From positions 620,001 to 684,000 of the forward strand of contig CP060237.1 of NCBI GenBank assembly GCA_023898745.1: a stretch of 64,000 nt of DNA, written 5' to 3'. Position 1 is the stretch's first letter; each line of letters begins with the position of its first letter. Position numbers and translations under genes: made by a program. The notes under the pieces are model-generated. The model searched no databases. It had not been told where the DNA came from and worked only from the letters and a program-made list of their open reading frames with translations. Origin of the DNA: Alphaproteobacteria bacterium (GTDB lineage Bacteria; Pseudomonadota; Alphaproteobacteria; G02398745; G023898745). Below are positions 8,064 through 18,904 of the stretch, one piece after another.

Positions 8064-8518
8064 TGCAACTTATCCTTTTTCTGTTTAAGCAAAATTGCTT
8101 TTCCAAGCCGTTCTAAACTATCTTTCATTTCGCCATCTTCAAAATCTTCCAATAAAAGATCTATTTTTTGAAGATTTTCTTCTGATAATGTTAGTTCTAT
8201 TTTCTTTACAGGTTTTTCGAGTTTTAGGACATGCTTGTATCTTAGTGCTTTAATAAGCTCTTTACCAAAATAAGTATTGATTTTTTGTATGATCTCTTCT
8301 TCCATTGTGTGTAGAAAAAGCGAAGAGGAGCTGGTTGTGTTTAGAACCAATACCCCGGGCAAATTTCTGTAGCATATCACTTTAGAGGGTTGCGTCATTT
8401 TCGCAATTGGCTTTTCAACAATTTTATCCCACTCAGCAAGTAGACGTCCGTGTAAAAAACCTCTTTTGTTTTTATGCTGTCTGAGCGCTTTGTCGATGCC
8501 ATGTTTTATATGCTTCAT
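8060..8518 (-). CDS. DUF721 / DciA-like protein
   Basis: 152 residues. The N-terminal half has the DUF721 pattern: GRLLAEWDKIVEKPIAKMTQPSKV, then a hydrophobic beta stretch LPGVLVLNTTSSSSLFLHTMEEEIIQKINTYFG and ALRYKHV. DciA is the ancestral helicase loader for DnaB in many bacteria; that role is inferred from the family. The C-terminal third is a charged helical tail ending LGKAILLKQKKDKLQ. Its stop overlaps the ygfZ ATG, so the two are translated from one message. Confidence 0.72.
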   Translation of the reverse strand: MKHIKHGIDKALRQHKNKRGFLHGRLLAEWDKIVEKPIAKMTQPSKVICYRNLPGVLVLNTTSSSSLFLHTMEEEIIQKINTYFGKELIKALRYKHVLKLEKPVKKIELTLSEENLQKIDLLLEDFEDGEMKDSLERLGKAILLKQKKDKLQ

Positions 8519-8589
8519 ATTTTATAAGATTCGTCATGACGCCTTTTAATGCTTTAGTTATTAAAGCTTACTTTAGGTCAGAAATGCAA

Positions 8590-9540
8590 TTACGTCAAAA
8601 TTCTAAGGGCTTTTTTATCATCTAAAAGCTTAATAAACGTTTTAGGGCATAAGGTTACAATAGAAGGATCACAGGTATCGCAACCTTCATCCTCAGTTTG
8701 GCATTTTTCCCAGCAAAAACGACCTCCAAGATATGTGTAGTGATTCATAACTTCAAAGGCATTATTCCAGTTAATAATACCTTCAAGTGATATACATGGA
8801 AGAGGGCAAGGCGTGTGTTTGCGTTTCAAATGATGCAAAAAATGATGAACGTTATGAATACGTTCATGACCTGTACTACCTGCAAAATGATGGGTATGTT
8901 GCTCCATAATATGATCGAGCGTTGGAAAATCTTTTTTAAAACGGGTGTTTCTAAAATTCCGCGTTACATATCCAAACCCATGCAAATCCCAAAATGAACT
9001 TGAAACGATGATGTTTTTATATTTTTTTAATAGGCTTTTGAAAAAATTTTCAAAAAATTCCAAATTTCCATAAAATCTTAGACGCTCTGTAAATTTTAGA
9101 GCGCGCTTTGGATCGTAAAAATAAGATTGTGAAAAATAAGGGGTTAATGTAGCGCGTTTCCAAAAATCTTTATAATTATATATTGTTGCAGGATCTCCTT
9201 GCAAAACAAACTCTGAATTGTAAGGTAAATTGGGTGTGGGGCAGTCATATGGCAGGATGAGCGCCGTCTCATAGTGGTTTTCAATATCACAATAATCAGG
9301 GTCATCTGTTCTATGTGCGGGCAAACAAGAAAAATCAAAGTTTTCAATATAAAAGTTTCGTCTATGATATAAAACAGATAGTTCAAAGTCTCCTGGCGTT
9401 CTGTACGCAGAAAACAGCCCTATAACTTTTGTTGTTTCAGGAATAGGTGTATGACGATGTTTCAGAAAATCCACAAATGTAAGTTGTGAGCAATCTGATT
9501 TTGGTATGTAAAAACTCATAGTAATATTTTTTATATACAC
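8590..9540 (-). CDS. Hypothetical protein with Cys-rich C-terminus
   Basis: 316 residues, soluble, no signal peptide and no family recognised. It is rich in His, Phe and Tyr. A His cluster HIMEQHTHHFAGSTGHERIHN and HHFLHHLKRKH lies around residues 210-250. The C-terminal part has spaced cysteines: CWEKCQTEDEGCDTCDPS then LC, around residues 277-300. These clusters could bind metal, but that is a guess. A second ATG eight codons in (MSFYIPKSD) is an alternative start. It stands alone, 43 bp downstream of the murJ stop on the same strand. Confidence 0.55.
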   Translation of the reverse strand: MYIKNITMSFYIPKSDCSQLTFVDFLKHRHTPIPETTKVIGLFSAYRTPGDFELSVLYHRRNFYIENFDFSCLPAHRTDDPDYCDIENHYETALILPYDCPTPNLPYNSEFVLQGDPATIYNYKDFWKRATLTPYFSQSYFYDPKRALKFTERLRFYGNLEFFENFFKSLLKKYKNIIVSSSFWDLHGFGYVTRNFRNTRFKKDFPTLDHIMEQHTHHFAGSTGHERIHNVHHFLHHLKRKHTPCPLPCISLEGIINWNNAFEVMNHYTYLGGRFCWEKCQTEDEGCDTCDPSIVTLCPKTFIKLLDDKKALRILT

Positions 9541-9582
9541 AACATTAGTATAACTTATTTTTGAATTAAATCATGCGTTTTT

Positions 9583-11103
9583 TTAATTTTTTTTCGAAAA
9601 TTTCACTATACCGGTTTTGTATCCAATACCATAATACAATCCACTAAAAAATCCTGTAGCCAATAGAATGAAAATGCTGTTTTCAAGAAAAGATGGGTAA
9701 AATTTTGGCAAGAAATTGATTTTAATGAAATAGCACACCATACCACAGGTAATACTCCATACTATTACCGCAAGAATATCATGATAGTCTTCTAACATTT
9801 CAGGGTATTCTAAATATATGTAAGTGACTAGGCATAGGCAGTTTAGACAAGCTGCGATGGATGTTCCGATTGCAATACCCAAATGCCCCACATAAGGGAG
9901 TAAAACAACACTTATAATCGTATTTGTTACAACAGAAAGAATAGCGCTATATAAAGGGACCCTAGTTATGCTACGCGAAAACAAGAAGCTCAATAAAACT
10001 TTTGTTAGAATCACGAACGGAATGCCAAATGCATACATTTTAAGAGTCTTTGCTGTGTTAATTGTATCAGCGAGGGTGAATTTTCCATGAAAAAATAAAA
10101 CATAAAAAATTGGATCCGCCAAAGCAATCATCAAAAAGGTGATTGGTAAAGAAAGCTGCAGAGAGCCAATGATAGAGTTATGAAACAAGGATTTAACTTC
10201 TTGAGATCCATTTTTGTATTTTGAAAAATTAGGTAGCAATACAACGCTCAAGGCCACCCCAATAATAGAGAGCGGGAACTGATTCAGGCGGTCTGCGAGA
10301 GAGAGGTATGTAATAGCGCCAACTGGTAGAAAGGTTGCTAGATAGAGGTCAATAAACAAGTTCATCTGATTAGCAAAGGATATAAGAGAATTCTTTCCTG
10401 TTTTTTTCACAATTAATGATGTTTCATCTGAGAATAACTTTGGTCGCCTCAATTTAAGGGAAAAGCTGTATTTTCGACATAAAAAGTAAAGCCATGTTAT
10501 TTGAATGACTCCGGCAATTAATACGCTGTAAGACATAGCGGCAGTTGTTATGGCGGGGTGATAATTTCGAAAAGCATAAATAGAGATAATTAAACTGAAA
10601 TTGAGAATAATCGGGAGTGATGATTCTGCATAGAATTTTTGATGTGTGTTGAGAACAGCGTTACAAATTGCGCATAAGGAAATGAGAAGCGCATAAGGAA
10701 AGTTGAGCTGAAACAAGAATACAAGGTGCTGAATCTCTGTTTGACCGTATCGCCCGAAAAGCATCGGAAGAAAGAAAGGTGCTGTAACTTCCATGAGCAA
10801 GACAAAGAATCCAAGCGTATATAATATGAGAGAAAAAGTATTTTGAGCAAGTGCATGAAATTTTTCTGGATCATCTCTGTGTTTAACAAGTTCTGGAATT
10901 AAAGAGACATTCAGCGCACCTTCAGCAAAAAAACGACGCATCCAGTTTGTGGATTTATATGCAATAAGGAATAGCTCATACCAAACGGATTTTCCTAAAA
11001 AATGCGTAATGAGATTATCTCTTACAAATCCTGTGAGGCGACTGATAGCGGTGAATCCTCCAAAGGTAAAAAGATGTTTTGCAATAGAATTATTTTTTTG
11101 CAT
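9583..11103 (-). CDS. murJ: Lipid II flippase MurJ (MviN)
   Basis: 506 residues with about 14 membrane helices, the normal MurJ architecture. The N-terminus (FGGFTAISRLTGFVRDNLITHFLG) and the segment WMRRFFAEGALNVSLIPEL are hallmark MurJ sequences, with conserved arginines in the central cavity region. The SLADRLNQFPLSIIGVALSVVLLPNFSKY region near the middle is also diagnostic. MurJ moves lipid II across the inner membrane for peptidoglycan synthesis, and with glmU, glmM, ftsI and ftsW in this window it indicates that the organism still makes peptidoglycan. ATG at 11103. Confidence 0.95.
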   Translation of the reverse strand: MQKNNSIAKHLFTFGGFTAISRLTGFVRDNLITHFLGKSVWYELFLIAYKSTNWMRRFFAEGALNVSLIPELVKHRDDPEKFHALAQNTFSLILYTLGFFVLLMEVTAPFFLPMLFGRYGQTEIQHLVFLFQLNFPYALLISLCAICNAVLNTHQKFYAESSLPIILNFSLIISIYAFRNYHPAITTAAMSYSVLIAGVIQITWLYFLCRKYSFSLKLRRPKLFSDETSLIVKKTGKNSLISFANQMNLFIDLYLATFLPVGAITYLSLADRLNQFPLSIIGVALSVVLLPNFSKYKNGSQEVKSLFHNSIIGSLQLSLPITFLMIALADPIFYVLFFHGKFTLADTINTAKTLKMYAFGIPFVILTKVLLSFLFSRSITRVPLYSAILSVVTNTIISVVLLPYVGHLGIAIGTSIAACLNCLCLVTYIYLEYPEMLEDYHDILAVIVWSITCGMVCYFIKINFLPKFYPSFLENSIFILLATGFFSGLYYGIGYKTGIVKFSKKN

Positions 11104-11119
11104 GTTTTAATGTGCACTT

Positions 11120-11196
11120 CGTCATGGCGAGCCCGCCTTAGGCGGGTGCGGTCATCCATTACGGATCACCATGTAGCTTCGCTCCTCGTGATGACG
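11120..11196. repeat. Palindromic repeat family 1, copy 4
   Basis: CGTCATGGCGAG to CTCCTCGTGATGACG, with an inner CCCGCCTTAGGCGGG hairpin. Lies between the divergent murJ and glmU genes. Confidence 0.85.
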
Positions 11197-11281
11197 AACC
11201 TTGTGCGAATCCTGTTTGTAGTTGTTAAGTTATAATACACAGTTTAAACTGACTAAGGTAACAAAAAATACTTTTTGGCAT

Positions 11282-12529
11282 ATGTTGTGTTATATCGTTT
11301 TAGCAGCAGGGCAAAGTAAGCGTTTTAAATCTGATGTATCAAAAGTATTATTTAAGCTTCATGGAAAAACGATTTTAGACTATGCGCTTGAAGCAATTCC
11401 TGCGCCAAAAAATGATATTTTTATTGTGGCTAATTTTGAGCATGAGGGTTATAAATGTATTCCTCAGAAAGCGCAGCTCGGAACAGGGCATGCAGTTCAA
11501 GAAGCGCTGAAGCAAATTCCACAGAAATATACAGAGTGTATTATTTTGTGCGGAGATGTTCCTTTGATTGAGCGGTCAACGCTTAGAGAGTTAGTTGAGA
11601 GCGTTAGTGATTTGACCTTGGTTGGATTTCATATAAATGATTTTACAAAACCTTATGGGCGGATTTTGAATAATGGTGAAGCGATTGTAGAATATAAAGA
11701 AGCTTCGCAAGATGTGAAGAATAACTCTTTAGCCTACTCAGGTGTTATGAAAGCATCTCGTAAAGTTTTGGATGAAACGCTGCCGAAATTAAAACCACAT
11801 CCAGAGTTGTATTTGACAGAAATTGTGGAAAAATGCCGCGGAAGTCGCAGCATCATTTTTAAAACAGAAGAAGAATTTGCTGGCATCAACACAAGAGCGG
11901 ATCTAGCGTATATTGAAAGGTGTTTGCAAAAAAAATGGATAAACAAACTAATGGAACAGGGTGCTGTTTTTTATAACCCTGAAACATCAAGTGTGCGTCA
12001 TGATACAAACATTGCGGCAGATGTGATTGTGCATCCAAATGTGCAAATTGGGAGAAACGTGACAATTGAAAAAGGCGCTGTTATTCATCCTTTTACCGCG
12101 CTAGAAAATTGCCATATTAAAGAGGGAGTAAACGTTGGGCCATTTGCACACATTCGAGGCGATGTTGTGCTTGAGCGGGAGTCAGTCGTGGGTAATTTTG
12201 TTGAAATAAAGGGGTCTAAAATTGGTCAAGGCTCTAAGGTAAAGCATTTGAGTTATATTGGGGATGCGGTTTTAGGTAAAAATGTGAATGTAGGCGCAGG
12301 AACAATTACCTGCAATTATGATGGTGTGAACAAACACAAAACCGTTATTGAAGATGATGCTTTTATAGGATCCAATAGTACCTTGATTGCACCTATAACG
12401 ATTCATGATCATGCATTTATAGGTGCGGATACGGTGCTATCTGAAGATGTGGAAGCATACGATTTGGCATTAACTCGGGCACCGAAGAAAATTGTAAAGG
12501 GTTGGCGGAAGAATCGCTCTGCAGATTAA
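11282..12529 (+). CDS. glmU: Bifunctional UDP-N-acetylglucosamine pyrophosphorylase / glucosamine-1-phosphate acetyltransferase
   Basis: 415 residues from the ATG at 11282 (MLCYIVLAAGQSKRFKSD); the 20 extra codons back to 11222 do not match the family. The N-terminal uridyltransferase shows LAAGQSKRF, QLGTGHAVQEAL (about 65-76) and LCGDVPLI. The C-terminal left-handed beta-helix acetyltransferase shows KGSKIGQGSKVKHLSYIGDA, GAGTITCNYDGVNKHKT and FIGSNSTLIAPI. It is somewhat shorter than the usual 450. It makes UDP-GlcNAc for peptidoglycan and LPS; GlmM, the preceding enzyme, is encoded at 59280..60581. Confidence 0.95.
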   Translation: MLCYIVLAAGQSKRFKSDVSKVLFKLHGKTILDYALEAIPAPKNDIFIVANFEHEGYKCIPQKAQLGTGHAVQEALKQIPQKYTECIILCGDVPLIERSTLRELVESVSDLTLVGFHINDFTKPYGRILNNGEAIVEYKEASQDVKNNSLAYSGVMKASRKVLDETLPKLKPHPELYLTEIVEKCRGSRSIIFKTEEEFAGINTRADLAYIERCLQKKWINKLMEQGAVFYNPETSSVRHDTNIAADVIVHPNVQIGRNVTIEKGAVIHPFTALENCHIKEGVNVGPFAHIRGDVVLERESVVGNFVEIKGSKIGQGSKVKHLSYIGDAVLGKNVNVGAGTITCNYDGVNKHKTVIEDDAFIGSNSTLIAPITIHDHAFIGADTVLSEDVEAYDLALTRAPKKIVKGWRKNRSAD

Positions 12530-12602
12530 CCGTTTCTGGAGTTTATGTTTTATTAAGCAACATGTTTTTCATTACAATAGAAATCAATATTGTTAACATA
12601 TT

Positions 12603-13187
12603 ATGTTTTTATTTTTTCACTCTTTTGCTGCGGTAGTGTCACACAAACCAAATCTTATACAGGTTATGTGTAAAATTATGAATCGTGAAGATATGCCAAG
12701 TGATATGAACGTGCGTTCTGTTGAAGCGTTAAATGACCTTTTATCTAGTGGAAAGTACGACAGAGCTAGCAGGGCAGTTGTTATCAAAAATAAAAGATTA
12801 TTTTTAAGAATCAATGTGGATGTGCTAGAAGATTTTTTTATGTACATGCTGTACCAAGAGTTTCAAAAAGCTTCGTCTTTAAGTCAAGATTCTATTGTAG
12901 TTTTTAATGAATACATAGAAGCATTTCATGCAAAATATAAACCCTTATTTGCTATAAGGGAGTTTAAAGAAAAAGTAGATTATTTTAGTAAAGAGTTTCA
13001 TAACAAATTAAAGGGTGAGCAAAAAACACATCAGTTATGTGAATACAAATTTAATATCACACAGGGCAAGGTGGCGTATGAGGTTATAAAGGAGCAACCT
13101 GTGACTGAGCAGCTAAGCCAAGATCTATTTTTTGAAGGCTTTAGAGAGGCAACGGAAGATGAGCGTCGTCATGGCGAAAGCCCGTAA
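12603..13187 (+). CDS. Hypothetical protein with short leader; tail encoded by a palindromic repeat
   Basis: 194 residues. It starts with a short uncharged hydrophobic stretch (MFLFFHSFAAVVSHKP) that could be a minimal signal peptide. The rest is soluble and helical, without a recognised family. The last residues (DERRHGESP) are encoded by the start of a family 1 palindromic repeat (13167..13242), whose insertion gave the present stop codon; the original C-terminus is probably lost. A TAA lies three codons before the ATG, so the leader cannot be longer. Confidence 0.5.
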   Translation: MFLFFHSFAAVVSHKPNLIQVMCKIMNREDMPSDMNVRSVEALNDLLSSGKYDRASRAVVIKNKRLFLRINVDVLEDFFMYMLYQEFQKASSLSQDSIVVFNEYIEAFHAKYKPLFAIREFKEKVDYFSKEFHNKLKGEQKTHQLCEYKFNITQGKVAYEVIKEQPVTEQLSQDLFFEGFREATEDERRHGESP

Positions 13188-13242
13188 GGGGCTGTGGCCA
13201 TCCATTATAGATCACCACGTCGCCTCACTCCTCGTGACGACG
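13167..13242. repeat. Palindromic repeat family 1, copy 5 (forms the end of an unknown gene)
   Basis: CGTCATGGCGAAAGCCCG to CTCCTCGTGACGACG with core GGCCATCCATTATAGATCACCACG. The upstream gene reads into it and stops at 13187. Confidence 0.85.
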
Positions 13243-13244
13243 AA

Positions 13245-13664
13245 TCAATGCTTACTCTTACGAAAAGATTCTAAACACACAACATTGTCTGGCAGATTAT
13301 CAATTTTATCTAAACTCACATCAAACTCTAATCCGAATTGCTCATTTGGATCTACGATATGAGAAATTGTACGAAATGGGATTACAAAGTGTTCGATTTT
13401 TTCGCCAACATATAGGTCGAGACTAAAACGATCATGCCCAACTTGTAAGTTTTCATATTTATCTTCTTGCAATTCAATACACAAACCATTGCTGTATTCT
13501 TTAGCAAGTTTTGCTGGACATGTAACACCCTTAAGTTCTGGCATAAAGGTGAGTCTGATATACTCATTTTTCTTCATACCGTGATCTTCGATATGTCTTA
13601 AAACTTGAACAATTACACCGCGCAATGCATCTTGCACAATTTTATCGTAATTCAATTTAGACAT
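13245..13664 (-). CDS. sspB: SspB-type ClpXP adaptor (alphaproteobacterial form)
   Basis: 139 residues. The pattern YDKIVQDALRGVIVQVLRHIEDHG, YIRLTFMPELKGVTCPAKLAKEY, a central LCIELQEDKYENLQVGHDRFSLDLYVGEKIEHFVIPFRTISHIVDPNEQFGLEFD and a disordered charged tail (CLESFRKSKH) matches SspB of Alphaproteobacteria in order and length. SspB tethers ssrA-tagged proteins to the unfoldase ClpX. The gene lies about 16 bp behind the 3' end of the tmRNA gene on the same strand, with its own SD (AAGGAG, 13670-13675) and no terminator between, so the tag RNA and its adaptor are probably made from one transcript. The C-terminal tail is the likely ClpX contact. Confidence 0.82.
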   Translation of the reverse strand: MSKLNYDKIVQDALRGVIVQVLRHIEDHGMKKNEYIRLTFMPELKGVTCPAKLAKEYSNGLCIELQEDKYENLQVGHDRFSLDLYVGEKIEHFVIPFRTISHIVDPNEQFGLEFDVSLDKIDNLPDNVVCLESFRKSKH

Positions 13665-13679
13665 AATATTTCTCCTTTT

Positions 13680-14012
13680 TAAATTTGGTGAGGGATTCTG
13701 TTGCTCGGCTCCCTCAAGGCCGCTTTGTTTTCACCAAACTTAAGCTGCGATTGCAGATCTAGTTTCAGCAAAATTGAAAGGTTGGAACCCTGCAATTTGC
13801 TCTGGTGAAAGCATTCTAACTGGTTTTCTGTTTCCAATTATTTTTTTCAATCCGTCACGGTGGTATTATACCGGGCAAAGAGACGTATCTTTCAAAGTGC
13901 GTCGATCCTATTTCATCCCCATAATTTTTCTTGGTGGAGACGCCGGGTACCGCCCCCGGGTCCGCTCCATCTATTACATAAGCTGTTTATTGCCATAGTC
14001 GGGATTTCCCAA
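13680..14012 (-). ncRNA. ssrA: tmRNA, circularly permuted two-piece alphaproteobacterial type
   Basis: On the minus strand the acceptor piece comes first. T arm CCGGG-GGCGGTA-CCCGG (13959..13943), acceptor strand CGTCTCC (13942..13936) and ACCA ending at 13932. An 11-nt spacer follows. Then comes the coding piece, starting GGGGATG at 13920 and AAATAGGATCGAC. GGGGATG pairs with CGTCTCC over all seven positions (two G-U), rebuilding the tRNA-like acceptor stem across the break. The tag frame ends FNFAETRSAIAA then TAA (13742..13740). After it, TTTGGTGA/TCACCAAA, GAGGGA/TCCCTC and CGGC/GCCG can form the 3' helices and pseudoknot of the coding piece, ending near 13681. The resume codon is probably GGA at 13835..13833, about 86 nt from the 5' end and just after GAAAAAAATAATT, much like E. 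coli. The 5' limit is inferred from the promoter. Confidence 0.9.
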
Positions 14013-14019
14013 CATTATT

Positions 14020-14048
14020 ATTGTAGGAAGTCAAGATTAAGTTTTCAA
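14020..14048 (-). promoter_or_regulatory. Predicted sigma-70-type promoter of ssrA-sspB
   Basis: Minus strand: TTGAAA (14048..14043), 17-bp spacer, TACAAT (14025..14020). Near-consensus and correctly placed to start the tmRNA precursor at about 14013. Confidence 0.7.
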
Positions 14049-14096
14049 GTATGTATCGTTCATGGCCATAATCTGTTAACATAAAGGATATAATAA

Positions 14097-16436
<2,340 letters not shown>

Positions 16437-17372
16437 TTACTTTAGAGGTTCAGGAAAGACAGGGATATAACGTCCATTTTTATCTATTATTAATTCAAAA
16501 GGATGAGTGTCTTCCGTTACATCTGATTGAAAACAAAATCTTGGGGCGCTTTTTCCAGTATACTGGCCATCTTCTAAAAGCACTCTCTCTTTGCCTTCTT
16601 CATCAACTACTGTTTTCAATATTTCTTCTTCAGTATAGGTTTGCGGTCTTGCGCGTAAATTTCCCATTCCTACAGAGTCAACCATTCTGATCACTTGTTT
16701 TTTTTCTGGATGAACTGTCGCATATAACGTTTGTAAAGGTCCGTTAGCCTGAGGTCCAAACTTGCAAAAAACAGGTTCAGGGGTCAGGCTTCGACTTTTT
16801 TCTCCTAGGCGTTTTATTTCAGGGGCGTACAGTTGCGTCATGATAGCTAAAACGCAAAGCGCATAGCAGCGTTGATAGTGAGCGGATAACACAAACATAA
16901 GCATTTCAGCCAACCCATCTCTCTCAGTTGCTGGTATTGGCACAATAGGAGGGGTGTCCAACCAAATAAAACAAAGTGCTTCATCTGAATCAGCTGGCGT
17001 TAAAGTCAAAGGTACTCTCGGATCATTTTCCTGAACTCTTTGTCTGAATTTTCGAACCAATAGATTGGAAAACTCAAATAAATCCAAGTCTCCATCTTCA
17101 TCTTGCACAGCTTCTGAGGGGTAAAAAGCTACAATTTTACTAATTTCATCATGATTTGAGAATGTAAATGAGTCCTTGGGTTTAAAGGTTCTGCATTTTA
17201 AAAGAGGTTTGTCAGTTCCTTTTTCACGCAACATAGCTTCAAAAGAAAAACGATTTCTTTCGTCAACAAAAAAGTATTTTGATCCTAGGAGCGACTTTCG
17301 GGCAGAAGAGGAGCAAAAATTCCTACTTTCAACCAAATGAGATGAGCAACATGAGAGAAAGGTATGTTGCAT
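16437..17372 (-). CDS. Hypothetical protein, possibly exported
   Basis: About 311 residues from the ATG at 17372 (MQHTFLSCCSSHLVESRNF). The frame is open up to 17657, and an ATG at 17532 (MNRFNIASIFLFINT) would give a longer leader; no clear SD favours either, so the start is uncertain. The body is soluble, mixed alpha/beta, without a recognised family. Its middle part (FIWLDTPPIVPIPATERDGLAEMLMFVLSAHY written as two pieces around TERDGLAEM) resembles ASEGGIAEMAALKTEH in the broken gene at 18873..19886, so the two may be distant paralogues flanking the symporter. The upstream end overlaps the start of the divergent symporter gene only if the long form is used. Confidence 0.5.
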   Translation of the reverse strand: MQHTFLSCCSSHLVESRNFCSSSARKSLLGSKYFFVDERNRFSFEAMLREKGTDKPLLKCRTFKPKDSFTFSNHDEISKIVAFYPSEAVQDEDGDLDLFEFSNLLVRKFRQRVQENDPRVPLTLTPADSDEALCFIWLDTPPIVPIPATERDGLAEMLMFVLSAHYQRCYALCVLAIMTQLYAPEIKRLGEKSRSLTPEPVFCKFGPQANGPLQTLYATVHPEKKQVIRMVDSVGMGNLRARPQTYTEEEILKTVVDEEGKERVLLEDGQYTGKSAPRFCFQSDVTEDTHPFELIIDKNGRYIPVFPEPLK

Positions 17373-17563
17373 TTGGTGTTTTGTTGCTGCATGTATCGTC
17401 CAAAACCAAAACACAATATTATTTTCTAATCTAACCACAAGAATTCTAGCAAAATATAGTTTACATATCAATCTGTAAAATAAGGCGGTATTTATAAACA
17501 AAAAAATACTTGCAATGTTAAATCTATTCATATAAATTGCAAATAGAACACTCTTGTTAGACC

Positions 17564-18904
17564 ATGATGTTTTTTGTTCTATTCTTTTTATTGACCTTAT
17601 TTTTGCTGTTAAGCGTGAAGGTTGGGGAAAATATTGTGGATATAAAAACATTCTCAACCACTTCGCTGGGGTCTTTTTCTTTTATATGTAATGTAACCTC
17701 CTCTTTTATTGGTGGAATTTTTATTCTCGGAAATATAGAGAATGGATTTTATTACGGCATTTCTCCTCTTATAGGGTTTTTAGGTTTTCCCTTTCAACTT
17801 CTTCTTGTTGGGCTTATGATTTCTCCTAGAAGAATAAAAGCTCTGACAGTTGGAGAGATGTGTGAGCTCTACTACGGTAAGTATTTTAGGATTTTTATGG
17901 GGTTAGTGGTGACAATTTTTAACCTAAGTGTGATCACCGCCATGATATACTCCATGAGCCTTGCGCTAACCTCTTTTGGACCTATTGCAGTTGTTTCAAC
18001 TGTTATTTGTTCTTTAATATTTTTGCTGTGTTGTTGTTATGGAGGAGTGATAACGGCCGTCTATTTAGGTGTGTTGCAGTTTTTGATTATGTTGCTTGGT
18101 GTTTTGATAGGTACCTTGGTTGTTATTTTTTGTTGTGAAGGGGTAGGGGGTTTTTTTGCAGCAATTCCAAGTGGGCATTTTCACTTTCCTGATGGGCATT
18201 CTTATGCAAAAATTTTTTCTATCTTTATAGGATTTTCTTTAGGGAATGCATTGATGCCTCCGGTTTTGCAAACGATTAATCTTGCACAAACAAAGGGGCA
18301 GGCAAGATCGGGTTATCTTATGGCTAGTTTTTTTATCGCCTTATTTGCATTGTTTTTTACGCTTTGTGGTATGGGTTTTGCGGCTTTTAATGTTGGTTCT
18401 TTAGGAGATTTGTTTAAGAACGCCTTTCTCCTCATGCCTTTTTGGTTGAAAGTTTTTGCGGCTTTTGGATTACTGATTGCTGCATTATCTTCTGTGGATA
18501 CATTTCTCAACATTGCATCAACAGCTTTTGTGAAGGATGTGGTGAAGTTTCTTGATTCTGAAGTTGATGAGTTAAAGGCTGTGCGTTTGTGTGTATTCGT
18601 GTTTGGATTTATATGTTTATTTCCTGTTCTTTTTATTTCATCTGACTTATTTGATGTTTTATTTTTTATCTATAAATTTTGGGGACCTTTGTTGGCTGCT
18701 GTTTTGATTGGTATTCATTTTAAAAAACCGATTCAAATAAAGCATTTTTGGGTTATATCTTTTTTGACTTTATGCGCCATGGGTTTATGGAATATTTTAG
18801 GATTAGAAGGCAAAACGGATATAAGTGATTTGGTCATTGGGTTAGGGGTGAATTTTTTGTTGTATGGTCTTGCTAGAGGGACACAACGTCAAACGCAAGT
18901 CTAA
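17564..18904 (+). CDS. Sodium:solute symporter family transporter
   Basis: 446 residues with about 12-13 hydrophobic helices. SSFIGGIFILGNIENGFYYGI (about residues 46-66) corresponds to the broken helix of the family, and LIAALSSVDTFLNIASTAFVKDVV (about 304-327) is the conserved sodium-site helix with its paired serines. The family (SSF, LeuT fold) takes up sugars, proline, pantothenate and the like with sodium; the substrate cannot be read from sequence. ATG ATG at 17564/17567 are equivalent starts. It is convergent with, and overlaps by 32 bp, the broken gene downstream. Many Cys and Phe residues. Confidence 0.78.
   Translation: MMFFVLFFLLTLFLLLSVKVGENIVDIKTFSTTSLGSFSFICNVTSSFIGGIFILGNIENGFYYGISPLIGFLGFPFQLLLVGLMISPRRIKALTVGEMCELYYGKYFRIFMGLVVTIFNLSVITAMIYSMSLALTSFGPIAVVSTVICSLIFLLCCCYGGVITAVYLGVLQFLIMLLGVLIGTLVVIFCCEGVGGFFAAIPSGHFHFPDGHSYAKIFSIFIGFSLGNALMPPVLQTINLAQTKGQARSGYLMASFFIALFALFFTLCGMGFAAFNVGSLGDLFKNAFLLMPFWLKVFAAFGLLIAALSSVDTFLNIASTAFVKDVVKFLDSEVDELKAVRLCVFVFGFICLFPVLFISSDLFDVLFFIYKFWGPLLAAVLIGIHFKKPIQIKHFWVISFLTLCAMGLWNILGLEGKTDISDLVIGLGVNFLLYGLARGTQRQTQV

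Noticed and set aside
13774..14084. Small plus-strand open frames across the tmRNA region.
   Set aside because: They are the reverse strand of the structured tmRNA; the RNA explains the sequence.
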